From contig NC_080715.1 of the NCBI RefSeq assembly GCF_019097595.1, forward strand, positions 7,082,073-7,146,072: 64,000 bases of DNA, in the 5' to 3' direction. Under the pieces are notes generated by a model. That model was not told where the DNA came from, made no database searches, and saw only the letters and a list, made by a program, of their open reading frames with translations. A program made the translations under genes and the position numbers. This document shows positions 20,900-33,100 of this stretch, piece after piece. This DNA comes from Hemibagrus wyckioides. Its lineage: Eukaryota; Chordata; Actinopteri; Siluriformes; Bagridae. Numbering within the stretch: position 1 is the stretch's first letter; the number at the start of each line of letters is the position of its first letter.

Positions 20900-23800
20900 T
20901 TAAACTACTTTGAGCAAGGCTGTTGTTTCAGTACTGCCTGCTTTATTAAGAATAATGCATTTGAATTCACCTGCATCACTTTGAACTGCATTTGTTATTA
21001 GTAAATTGAAGTGCCCTGATGCTTTCTCCTGAATGATATATCTAGGGTTTGTCACTGGAGCACCGTCTTTGAACCATTCTGCTGTAGGGTTTGGTTTTCC
21101 ACTCACTAAACACTGAAGCATTACAGGTGTTCCTACTGCTGCAGTGATATTTTGCAGTGGTATTATACATTTTGGGGGTGCTTCTGTAACCTGGAAGTGA
21201 AAACTACACATGTTGGAAGATTTACCTTTGAATTCTATTTTGTCTTCTTTTGAGGGTTCAGCAAAGACATCAAAATTGATGCTAACATATTTTTCTCCCT
21301 GTTCACTGACTTCATTATCTGTCATTGCTACCAGTCTTATGGCTTTCTGAGATTCGTCAGCTTCCTGTGGAAATTCAAACTCAAGCTCTATCTCTGATGG
21401 TTGTTCACCATCATATGATGAATTTCCAACAACCAAGTCAAATTTCTGGGGCTGAACTATGGCACTACCTAGAGAAACGGCAGTGAGTTCTCTTCCCCTG
21501 GCCTTTCCTGAACAGGCTTGTGGGTTCAAGACCATAAGTGATGCCCTACAAAGTGTCTCACCCACAACATTAATGGCTCGACATGTATAAATGCCACTGT
21601 CTTGAGTGTTGACTTTTAGGATCTTGAGGAAGTGATTGTCCCCATCAGAGCTATGAATGTACTTTTTCTTATCGTGAGGGATCTTCATATTTCCTCTGAA
21701 CCATGACACTATAGGAGAAGGAATTCCCATCAAAGAGCATTCAAACATTACAGTTGTATTTTCAGGCGTCTCTATGTCACATATTGGGTTGATAAATCGT
21801 GGGGGCATCTCTGTGACCTCAAATGATATTTTGTAGTCATCATTTTCTTGAGCTATAAAATCCACTGTGTCCTCATCGTATGTACTTGGCAAAACATCAA
21901 GAGATATTATCATACTTTTGTTGTCAGGTGTGTATTCTGGTATAGTGACAATTTTGACCTGTTTCTCAAACTCCTTCACTTCATTTTCATCCAGTTCAAC
22001 TTCTAACAAAATCTCTTGTGGGGACGGAGACCTTGATGGATCTTCATCTTCTTCAACATCAAACTCAATTACATGTTGATGGGTTACAGCAGGGGGTGCT
22101 AGCATTAGCTTTGTCTCTTGAGATCTTACAACTACCAAGGCAACACTTTTTGCTTCACCAACATAATTAACTGCCTCACAGATATATTCACCTTGATCAT
22201 TTTTTGCAATGTCATGAATTTCTAATGATATGTTATCACCATCTCTTTCAATTCTATTTCTGTCATCTGAGAAAAGCCTAGTTTTGTTTCGAAACCATTT
22301 TACTTCTGGAGATGGTAATCCAAATACCTCTGCACTGAATCGTAATGTGTCACCTTCAAAGACTCTTTTTTTGGTAAGAGGTTTAAGAAATGCTGGAGGA
22401 ATTCCTTGTACTTTTTCTTGAAGGCTTCCTAAGCCTAACAAATCACGACCTTCAGGAAGAATCATGTTCTCATCAATAGTAAATACTGGGGGAGTGGTTT
22501 CAATGCCTTCATCATCTGGGGACCTGAGAAACTTAGCTGGAGAGTACAGTCCATCACTGGAGCTACTTGGTGGTCTTTTATGTTCTACTGGAGAAAATGG
22601 ATACTCAGGTGGTGTTAGGGCACTGAACGGAGTCTCAGTAGAGGTGTGGAAAGATTCAGGTGATTTGGGAAATTGAGAGATTTCAGTGGATGAAGCAGGT
22701 GTGTAGAAGCGCTCAATTTCTGCTATCTCCTCACTGAATGTGCTACCCACTTCAATTGACATCTCTGACTCTGGTGACAAGGGTCTTCCCCAGTCAGATG
22801 GTGGGTTATAAAAGTCATAAACAGCACTAAAGGTTACCTCTTCCTCTTCAAGCCTAATACCCGCAGCACCAGGTTTGACACCTTTTTGTTGTTGCTCCTG
22901 TAGACAGTCTGTTGCAAAGTATTGAGCAGATCCTTTTATGGCACCCTCAGATATCTGTTTTACCCTAACTGATTTCACTATTTCAGCACCTTTCTGACAC
23001 TCTGAGCTTGACAGTTTATAGTAATTTCCACTAACTGTGTCAGCTTTCGACTGTGCAGAGAGGTTAACTTCATTTGACTTGATTGATGGGGGGATTTCTT
23101 GAGTGGAAAAAGCACTGCTTTCTCTCTCAAGATGACTACCACCTGGCCTAGTAAATGCCCCTATTGTTCCCTTTTTAATCACATTCTCTACTTGATTATT
23201 TTTTATTCCAGGACTACCAAAAGTTTCTGTTACGTTTTTAATTTTCTCAGGCAATACTGCCTGCGGTCTGATTAATGTAGGAGAGTGCTGGACCTCAGTG
23301 ACATGTGCAAGGGAGACAAAAAGAGGCAAATCACTAGAGGCTGGCTTGCCCTCCACTGGTATTTCATCAATGGGTGGTTCCATCATTTTTTTAATAAATG
23401 TTTCTGTCATATCTGGAGTACTTTGTAATGGGGACTCCTTGCCTGTAACTAATGAAGAAAGCATATTTCCAGGCATAGTTGAGGATATCAATCCTTCTCC
23501 AGGCTGTTGGCTCTGAAGTGCAAATTCTGGAATGTCCTCCACAGGATAATATGACTCTAAATGTGATTCTACTGTTCTATCATCCAGCTCTCCTATGAGA
23601 GACATTGGTGTCTCAAATGCTTGTTTTAATTTTGACACACTTACTTCTGCACCTGATGCCTGCAATCCACAACCAGTTATAACAGGTCTACCTGCTTGAG
23701 CAGCTTGTCTAGCCTTTGCTGCACTTTTCTGCAGTACAGAAGGTGCATCAGTAACTGGAATAAAATGTGTCAAGGAAGACTGTGTATTTTTTTCACTTGT

Positions 23801-26800
23801 CATAGGTTTATAAACCTCATAAGCCCCTTCCAAAGCTTTAGTAGGCAATTCTTTGGATGCTACAGAAGTGCCTATTAGTGTTTTCGGCCTAACAGCAGGA
23901 GTAATGTCACTTGAGAATCCAACAGATCTGGTCTGCTCCACCATTTCCAATCTAGGAAGAGATGTTTCCTCTAATGATTTGGTGTCCAAAAACACATCAA
24001 CTGCACATTGAACTTGGCCAAACTTGTTAGTGGCAGTACATCTGTATGTTCCTGCATCAAGATATGTAAAATTATGAATGTAAAGCCTGTACATTTGTTC
24101 CTGCTTATCAAACTTGTATTTGCCTGTGCTGGGGTCAAGGGTAAAGTTGTCAGTCAACCATGTGACATCAGGTGCTGGTTCACCAGATATTTTGCATTCA
24201 AGCATGGCAGATTGGCCCTCAGAACAGCTAATGTAGTCTAGTTGTTTAAAAATCTGAGGTGCCTCACCAGCATCATCAAAAGAAAATGTGAACTTGTGCT
24301 TCATAGTCTGAGAAGTGCCATCATCTGGTGGAGCCTCACTGCTCTTGGCAATGGGCTCAGAAATGTCCTCACTTGTATCGAGCACTGGTGTTGGGGCGGT
24401 TATTCTAATTTCTACTGGAGAAGAGTGTGTATATGAATCTGAAGGGCAAGGAACATGGATTACTGGTTGAGGTACTTGCAAAGAGAATTTTCTGTCCAAA
24501 CCAACATTCATAAATGATTCAAGTTCTTCATCTATTTTTTGTTCTTCAGCCAAAACTAATTCTTCTGTCACTTTAACTTCTTGAGAAGTATCAGGCAAGT
24601 CCTTTTGTTCATCATCAATTATTTCTAGAATGCAAGAGATACTGGTTTTTCCATGTTTGTTTGAAATATTACAAGTAAATGTGCCCTGATGGTCTTTTGT
24701 TGGATAGTAAATTGTTAATGTTGATGATTTTTCTCTTATTCTCACATCGAAATCTGGATCTCTTATTATAGCCTGTCCATCTTTAAGCCAACAAACCACA
24801 GGCTTAGGATCTCCATGAAACTGGCATTGTAGATCAGTCATTTCTCCTCGTCTTACTGTTATATTTGGCTGTAAAGTAGTAAGAAAGATTGGTGCACCAG
24901 ATTTTACAGTTTCATCTAGAGTAATGGTAGGTTCTTGCTTTGCAGGGAACTTGCTTTGATGGTCTGTCAAGCTGTAGACTTCCTTATCTTTCGCAGCACC
25001 TTGATAACCTATAACTTTCTCGTGAGGTTTTTTCTGGAATTCTGTCCTCTTCTCATTGTTATCCTGTGGCAGATCTTTGTGATAACTGTTGGTGTTGGTT
25101 TTGTCTACTTCAAACAACCCTTTGGATGTCATTCCATGAGCAGAATCTACTACATGCACACTAGTGGATTCTAAACAATCATCAGTCTTTTGAGCCAAAG
25201 GTTGCAGGTGCTCTGTAATAGTCCAGTTAGATTCTAACTCAACATTTTCCTCTTGCTCCTGCTCAGTTAGAATGTCTTGCTGCCATTTTTTAATGCGTGT
25301 AGCTAGAGCCTCCTCTTCACTGACAAAATAGTCACTCTCAGTTTGTAACTTTTCACCATCCTCGTGAGAAATACTCTGAAATTTCATTTGCAATTTAGAT
25401 CTGTCCAGCCCGTAGTCTTCATTGGAATCATCAGTATAGAATATTTCCTTTGTTGTTCTTTTTGGCAGTGACTGACTAACTTTGTCCTTCTTTGCAGCAT
25501 TATCCTCTAGACTAACATCTTTCTTTGCAGCATTATCCTCAGTATTCCCGACAAAAGACACCCAGTCAGGATCCAACGGAACTGCATGCTCTTGTTCACT
25601 TAAAACATCATGTTGCCATTTCATTATCCTTTGAGTCAAAGCCTCCTCTTCACTAACATAACACTCACTCTTACTTTTTAACTCATTAATCCTCTCACGT
25701 GACAAATGTGACTCTCTTCGTGGTCCATGTTCATGCATGTGCTTTTCTTTTGCTGATTTTGAAACTTTTGTGAATGAGGAATCTCTCTGAGGAACCACTG
25801 CAGGCCCTTTTTTGTATGTTTGACCTTCAGATCTGTGAAATTGAGATGCTTTTTCTGTATCTGCATGACTCTGATTCCATTTCCTTACCGGTGACACTAT
25901 GGTCTCCTCTCCACTCAATAAGAGGTCACTCTTATTTTTTACTGTCATTTGGTCTTGCATCAAAATGAGCTCACTATGTGTTTCATGCTCACTTGAAGGC
26001 TTTTCTTTGGCTGAAAGCCCTAAAAATGATGAAGCTGTTGGTACTGTCCTCTGAATTTCATATTTAGATTTAAGACCATGAGATTCTTTGTATTTAGACC
26101 TCTGCTGCATATCACCCTCTGCCTCATCATGTTGCTGTTTCATTGACACTTTGGTTAAAGTCTCTCCCTCACTTACCTGTGGCATCCTTTTTATCTCAGA
26201 CATGTCTGCTTGTGATGAATGCCTTTCAGTTTGTGTTACTTGCTCAGGTCTGAGCTTTCCTTTGACTGATGATCTTACAATGTTATGACATCTTACATTT
26301 GAAATCAACTCATTTGGCTCATCTGGGGGTTGTCCTTTGTCCAAAGATCTTGAAACATTTGTGAATGACAAATCCCTTTGAGATATAGGTTGTTTTTGAT
26401 TGATTTTCTCATCAAATTTGGGCAAATTAATGTTTTCTTTAGACCACTCAGATGGTTGGACCAAGATCACATCCTCACTTATTAGGGCTTCACTTTCACT
26501 ACTCTCAGATGGTTTCTGTGGTGGTTCACATTCAGTTAGATCCTCATCTTTGGGAGAAGTCATAGTCAATGCATAAATCTTTTGAGTTGCTGCTAGTGGT
26601 TCGTTCAGCATTTTATCCTCAAATTCATGAACAGACCTTGCTTCAGACCTTTCAGTTGCACCTACTTCTGTTTCATCTGACTGTACACCCTCTTGCCATT
26701 TTCTAATACGCTTAGCCAAGAACTGCTCTTCAGTTTCTACACACTCACTTTCTAAGTTTTTCTCAAGGACATTCTCAATAGACATTGCTCTTGGTTGTAA

Positions 26801-28377
26801 CTGCTGGATAGGAACAAGTTTACTGTCACTTTGTGAAACACTACCACTAATAAATGGTTCTGTCATTGTGGTCAGGGGTTTACTACTGGATGGTTCTTGA
26901 AATGTTGACTCCTTATGTAAAGTCTTTATCTCTTTGGGAATGCTTTGAGAACCTTCACCTGCCTCAAGCCATTGCAGCACAAATGGTTCTTTTGCCTTAG
27001 TTTCCTCATCCCATTGTCTAAGAATATCATCTGTAGCACCTGAAATGTTATATTCCACCTCCTTTGTTGTCTCTTCTTTTGAAATAGCTGTCTGATGCAT
27101 TTTCATTTCAAATGTGTCAGTCATGTCAGTTTCCTTACTTCTGATGTCCTTTAGAGGGAGCTCACCTCTCATCATTTGTATTGCCCTGGATCTGGACTGG
27201 GGTTCAAAGGAGTGTTTTACCCTAGATTGTGTGGGCTCTACTGACTGTGTCCCAAATGCAGTAATTCTCTCCAATCTACTTTGAAAATCTGCTGAACGTC
27301 TACTCAAGGCACCCTCAACCTGGTCACTTTTATGGGCATGCTGGAAGTCTGTCAAAGTAGATGGCTTTAGCCTGTGCCTTTCTGCAAACTCTGTGTAACT
27401 AGTCTCACTTGTAACTGATTCTAAGTCAAATTCAGTTGAGGACATTGTTGATACAGACAACCTCTTTTTCCTTTTTACAGCTTTTTGTAAAAGAGTAAGT
27501 TTTGCTCTTACCTCTCCATGAAGACTGTCTGTGTCACTAAATCTGTCACTGTACCGATCACTGCATCTATCACTTAATTTATCACTAAATCTGTCGCTAT
27601 ATCTGTCACGACCAGTAAATCTGTCACAGTAAATATCACTGTACCGATCACTAAATCGCTCAGGTCTTTCAAACATAGGGGCTGGAGAACGAGCACGTTC
27701 TGAAGCAGTTTCAAGCTTGCTGTCTTTTTCGGGGGCTCTTGATGGAGATGAAGTCCTAAAATACATTGTGCGGAATAAAGAACTCTTATGTCTGCGATGC
27801 CCCCTTGATTGTTCTTTAGTTGTTTTATCAAATGGTGACCCAACACATCTGAGATCTACTCTAATTTTTCTTTCTTTTGTTTGATCAACAAGAGAATCTA
27901 AGCTTGAACAGGATCTGTCTGAACGTCTTGAAAGACTGAAACTATTTGCCTCTTGCTCCTCCCTTAAAGATACAAGCAGTGATGCTGTGGACTCTGCAGA
28001 TCCCACTGTATTAAAGGCCATTACTTTGTAGCTCCCTGAATCTTTATCTTTAATATTATTGATGGTTAAAATTGTTAAATGCACATGCATTTTATTCACT
28101 GTTTGTATTTTACGACGGTGCTCCTTTTGAATTTGTTTGTTATTATGAAACCATAATATTGTGGGTGGTGGTCTAGCAACTAGTTTGCATCTAAAAGTAG
28201 TTACCTCCCCCTCCAAAACTGATCGATATTTTAGCTTTTTAACAATAGAGGGCTTAATATTTGCAGTCTCATTCTCTGTTACTAAACCAGCATCTAAAAC
28301 TTCTTCAGGATGTGATACAGCACCATGTGGCTGTCTTCCTTTTTCGGAGCTTTCGGTTCCTTCATTATAAAACAATT
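20900..28377 (-). CDS. ttn: Titin E44: novex-3-like alternative terminal exon
   Basis: A 7.48 kb exon in phase 1 from acceptor 28378-28379. It runs 2492 codons to an in-frame TAA at 20900-20902 after TTALLKVV. It sits just 5' of N2B, as human exon 48 does, which ends the short novex-3 isoform that binds obscurin near the Z-disc. Ig-like domains, approximate residues: 37-132, 1159-1250, 1370-1460, 1990-2079, 2190-2282, 2397-2491. Between them lie disordered Ser/Glu-rich segments, an SDRYSDRFSD-type repeat (27535-27665) and several EEALxxRIxKWQ motifs. Including it should give a truncated titin of Z-disc and proximal Ig only. It must be skipped for full-length titin. Confidence 0.93.
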
Positions 28378-29384
28378 CTGTAAGAGAAGGGAGACAAATT
28401 TCAGCAAAAATGCCCAGCTTGCTAAAAGGACTGAAATGTATTTTAAATATAATGTGACATTAATAGAAATATTAAATACATGCATCAAGAACACAAAGAC
28501 ATAAAAATCAAATTCACTCACCATATTTGTTCGAATAAACGCAAGACTCGATTCTTTATTAAAGATTCTGACTCGAAAATGGCCTGGTGTTTTGTTCCTT
28601 CTTCTGTGTCCTTCTTCAAGGCATAAATTTCTTTTCAGAGCATTAAAATATCCAAATATAACTGATTTTCTGAAATAAGCTTATTTCATAAATGGACCTG
28701 TATATATCCTAAAATATTCCTTACCTGACTTGCAGAAAGATGAATAAACGCCCTTTCTAATCCTTAGATTGACGGTTGAAAACATTTAGAGAAAAATTGT
28801 TCTCTATTACATAAAAAGATAATAAAATGTTAAGGCAGTTTTATACTTGTATTAGAAGGCGTTTATTCGAACTAATATAGTTTAGAGGTATAACCATGTT
28901 ATTTAAGAAGCAAACAACATTAATCACATACCGCTATCTGCAAGCCAGTCTAAGAAATATTTGCAGTAGAAAGTTCCAGATGCAGGAAACATAAGACGCT
29001 ATTAAAAGATGTGGCTACTTCCACATCTTTTAAAGAATTATTTCCTGTGGTCTGGAAGAACTTAGAAGATACATATCCTGCATATCCTTATTTTTTCTTC
29101 ATGCTGTTTAAGAGTCATAAACAGATGCAAAACCTTACATTTCCCAAAATGCTGTACAGCAAGCTTTTTATCAGTCAAACTGCTTGCTATTTATAAATAT
29201 CCATGGGTCAGACATAAAGGTAAGAAAAATAAGATATGAAAGTGTTCTCATCAAAACATCCATGCAGTTTACCGTCATCACCAAATAGTACTGTTGAATA
29301 TGTTACATTCAACACCGTATTTTACCCACAAAAAAAAGAGAGAAAAAAAATCTGTAAAAACATGATTATATAGAGAAATCTTAC
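28378..29384. other. Intron between E43 and E44
   Basis: A 1.0 kb intron. It carries a ~355 bp element with terminal inverted repeats (28523-28877) and otherwise AT-rich sequence. Confidence 0.7.
28523..28877. mobile_element. Non-autonomous element with inverted ends (MITE-like)
   Basis: The left end ATATTTGTTCGAATAAACGC and the right end, read on the other strand, ATATTAGTTCGAATAAACGC match at 19 of 20 positions. An internal GAATAAACGC lies at about 28743. There is no coding potential. I cannot define a target-site duplication confidently. Confidence 0.65.
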
Positions 29385-29432
29385 CTTTGATGACTTCTTC
29401 AATTTTTGTTTCAATATCCTCATGTTTGGTAA
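29385..29432 (-). CDS. ttn: Titin E43: predicted 48-nt exon
   Basis: A phase 1-1 mini-exon encoding VTKHEDIETKIEEVIK. The acceptor has a pyrimidine stretch and ends TTTTACAG; the donor is GTAAGA. The peptide is charged and helix-like. It would add 16 residues between E42 and E44 or E45 without a frame change. It rests only on splice signals and phase, since no family similarity is available. Confidence 0.6.
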
Positions 29433-30194
29433 CTGTAAAACAGTAATTTGGGGGAAAGAAATGTTAGGAATCAAGAATATCAATACATGTGAATCTAGAA
29501 AAGGATATTCCATTGCAGATTTTTAACATAAATATACAGTATATGTCTGTTTCGTAAAACTGAACAAATGACTTCCAAGAGGTGAAAAATGAGAATAAAA
29601 TGTATAAGACAAAGAGCATGCATCTGGAAAGCTGACACTAAGAGGTAAGCACTACACAAAAATTCATCGTGCTAATTTCCAGCTATAAAACACATTTCTA
29701 GGTTTAAGTAGCCCACAAAACCACCTTGTGATTCAACAAATGAAGCATTGTGATAATTTTACAACATTGATGGTCTCAACAAAGTGGGACAGTAGCATGA
29801 TCAGCTTCTTTGACACACATGAGGACAGTATAATGACTTGGGCTTTTTTCTTTTGGACTATAACCATGGAAGATGTCCTCTTGAGTACTCAATTGATTGT
29901 GTTGAACAGGTATATTACAAAGAGTGTTTTCTTTTAAGGGACAATTATAAGACCATTAAAAGACTGTGAAAGTTTAGCAAAAGAATGAAGAGACATGGAT
30001 GCAGGTTGAAATGAACTAATGAGGCTAAATTAAAAAAAAGACAATAGGTGAAAGGTCAAGATGTACACACAAAGGTGCAAGAGTCCAACTAAGAAAGATC
30101 ATCTGGATGGGATAAAATACAAAAATGCATGGAATGATATGAATATTTCTCAAGTGATGATTTGGGATGAGGTGATTACATGGAAAATATCCAC
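29433..30194. other. Intron between E42 and E43
   Basis: A 762-base AT-rich intron. I see no exon, repeat or structured element in it. Confidence 0.6.
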
Positions 30195-33100
30195 CTTCAA
30201 TGTTGAGCTGTGCAGATGATGTCTGGATCTTGTTATCTTTATTTTTTACCACACAGCTGTAAATCCCTTGGTCCTCTGGTTGGATATCATATATCAAGAG
30301 TGATAAAATGCTTCCAGTTTGTTCAAATTTGATTTTTTCTGTAGTGGCCAGTTTTTTATCATTATGATACCACTCAGCACTGGAAAGTGTTTCAGGATTA
30401 ATGCAGCAGAAGAATTTGGCCACTTCATTTGTCTTAACGTTTAAATTATTTAATTTCTGGGTCACACATTCACATTGGCTCACAGAGGATTCCACAAAAG
30501 CACTTTCCTCGGCTTCATCACTTGGTGATATAAGAAGCATTGCTGGAGACTCTACTGTGCACTGCACAGTGTTTTTTGATTGTAAAGGCTTTGAAGATGT
30601 ATCTGATTTATCTGGGTAGTCTAGTGAGGTACCAGGGTAAAGAGAAACTGAGGAATGTGGGTACTTCATTTCGGCATCTTGATATTGATTAGTAAATTTC
30701 ACACTTTCCTTCTGGCTTTGAGATATTACAGAATCAGGTAAAGTGCCTTCTTTATGAGAGCTGGACCTTTCAGAGAGGGCTGATTTGCTGAGGGCATCTT
30801 TTGACAGCATTTGAACTTTTTCTTCCAAAGGTACATGTGCTTGATTTCTTGTTAAATCTGAGAGCAATCTGACATTATGAGGGTCTGTAATGCTCTCTGT
30901 TGGCTGCTGAGCAGATATGGATGGTTGCTGAATCTCAGCATCACTTACTGACCTTATAACAGAGGATTTCTCAAGTGTTTTTTCAGAGAGAAGAGAATCA
31001 CTTGGTAGATTTTCCAAAATCTGTTGGTCTCTTGAAAGAATTATGCCTGTGGCCATAGTATGAACAGCAGAATCTGGTGAAGTGACTTCAAAAGAATTGT
31101 CAATTTTTTCACTTGGCTTTTGAGAAGGAGATGGTTCTTTCTGAAGAACTTCTGCTATAACTGATTTTGACCACATGCCCGAAGATATCTCATCTGTGAG
31201 TTCAAGAACTGGAATATTACTTGGCAGTTGCTGATCTGGTTCATTGCTTAGTTGATAGTCATGCCCTGTGTGGAGACTGGGCTTTTTTGTGAATTCTGAG
31301 CTCTCTAAAACTACACCTGCTCTTTCAAGTCTGAATTGTTTTGAAGAAGATTTAAATGTGTCCACATCATCTTCATTTACTTGAGCTTCCACTGGAGATG
31401 TACTTTCTCTTTGCACAGGGACATTAGCACCTCTTTCTAGTAAGTATACTCTGTCTATAGAGCTTGTGGAGAAGCTCATGCCAAGATTCTGTGTTGATTC
31501 TTGGTTTAGATTTCTTGATAAAAATGCATCTTTGTTCTTAGTTAATATACTGGGATCTGATAAATAGAATTGTTCATGAGATGAAATAATTGTCTTACTT
31601 GACTTTCCTAAAGGTTTTGTTAGTTCTGGAGTCTGACCAACATTTAAATCTGAAATAAGACAACCATGTTGCTTATTCTCATCTTGTTCTGCCTCTGTAA
31701 GCAAAGGTGTTTGTTCTCTTGCTGAAGGTATAACTGGAACATGAGAAAGAGCAGTGAGATTTGATAAACTAATGTCTTCATGAGCCTTGATAGAAATATC
31801 TTCATTTAAAGTGCTAGAAAGAGTCAGAGATAGCTTAAGTTTGGCATTTCTTGCAACTGATGTTGGCAATGTCACAGATTTCTCATGTTGTGTCTGAAAA
31901 ATAGAGAGATCACTTGGAGACTTTTTATGTTGCTGAGCCTCCAAACTTTGTGGTTGGTCTCTTGCTAAGAGTATATTTGTAACATTAGCATGTGAGTCAG
32001 GTAATGTGATTTCAGGAGAGTGAGTAAGTCTCACACTTGGCTTATCAGAAACAACCGATTGCTGCTGGAGTTCAACACTAGTCAGTGAAGTTTTCTCAGG
32101 AGTGAATTCAAAGAGGGCAGCTTTACTTGGCAAGTTCTGATCGTGTTGGCCTTCCAATGGACATTCATGTAAAATATGTTTAAGATCACTAAAGCTCTGA
32201 GTTTGCAGGCTGGTCTTTGGCACAACCCAATCTTGATTTACATTATACAATTCACCACTTCTTTCAAGAGAATATGGCTTCAATATAGATGTTTTTGACA
32301 AGAATTTGCTCTCCATACCCTGTGCTTCTGTTTGACCTTCTGTTATTTGACATTTGGTATCTTCTGTTTGAACAATGGCATCAGGAGTTGTTGCTAAGGA
32401 TAACTTTTTAGAGCTTGTACTTAGGGTGGTTTTGTCCAAAACTGGCTTAGTTGCAATACTTTCTGCTGGAAATTTTGTAGTGCTGGGACCAGATAAAGGG
32501 ACTTCATCAGTAGAACCAGCTATAATGCGTTGCAGTTTGTCGCCTCTTATATCTGCAATAAGAGAATCATGTGGTAGGCTCTGATCTTGTTTGGCTTCAA
32601 CAACCAATTGTGTTTGGTCTTGAGCTGAAAGCATGCCTGTAACATAAGTACTGATATTTGGTACATGGACATCTTCATGAGTGCTAATAACAATGTTCTT
32701 ACTTGACCTCTGAGACACAGTAAATGGTTTCTGAATATCAATACCTCTTACAATGGAAGATTTCTCAAGTGATGTTTCGAAGATTATAGAATCACTTGGC
32801 AGCTTCTGTTCTTGCTGCACCACTGGACCTTGAGGTTGGTCTTTTAATAAAAGTGTGTCTTTGTCTTTAGTAAATACAGTAGGGTCATGTAAAGTCATCT
32901 GAAGGGGGTCAGTAATTCTCTCACTTGGCTTTTTGAAAGAGAGCGATTTTTGCTGAATATCAATACCTCTTACAATCGATTCCGTCAACCTCTCAGATTC
33001 AAATGGCAAAGTGTTTCTTGGTGGTTCTCTATCTTGTTGAGCCTCCATTGATTCTTCATGTGGAGTGTGTTTGTCATCAAAACTTGTGAAAAAATTATCT

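Noticed and set aside
29728..29937. Plus-strand 69-codon open frame between E42 and E43
   Set aside because: Intronic, unremarkable composition and no recognisable domain.
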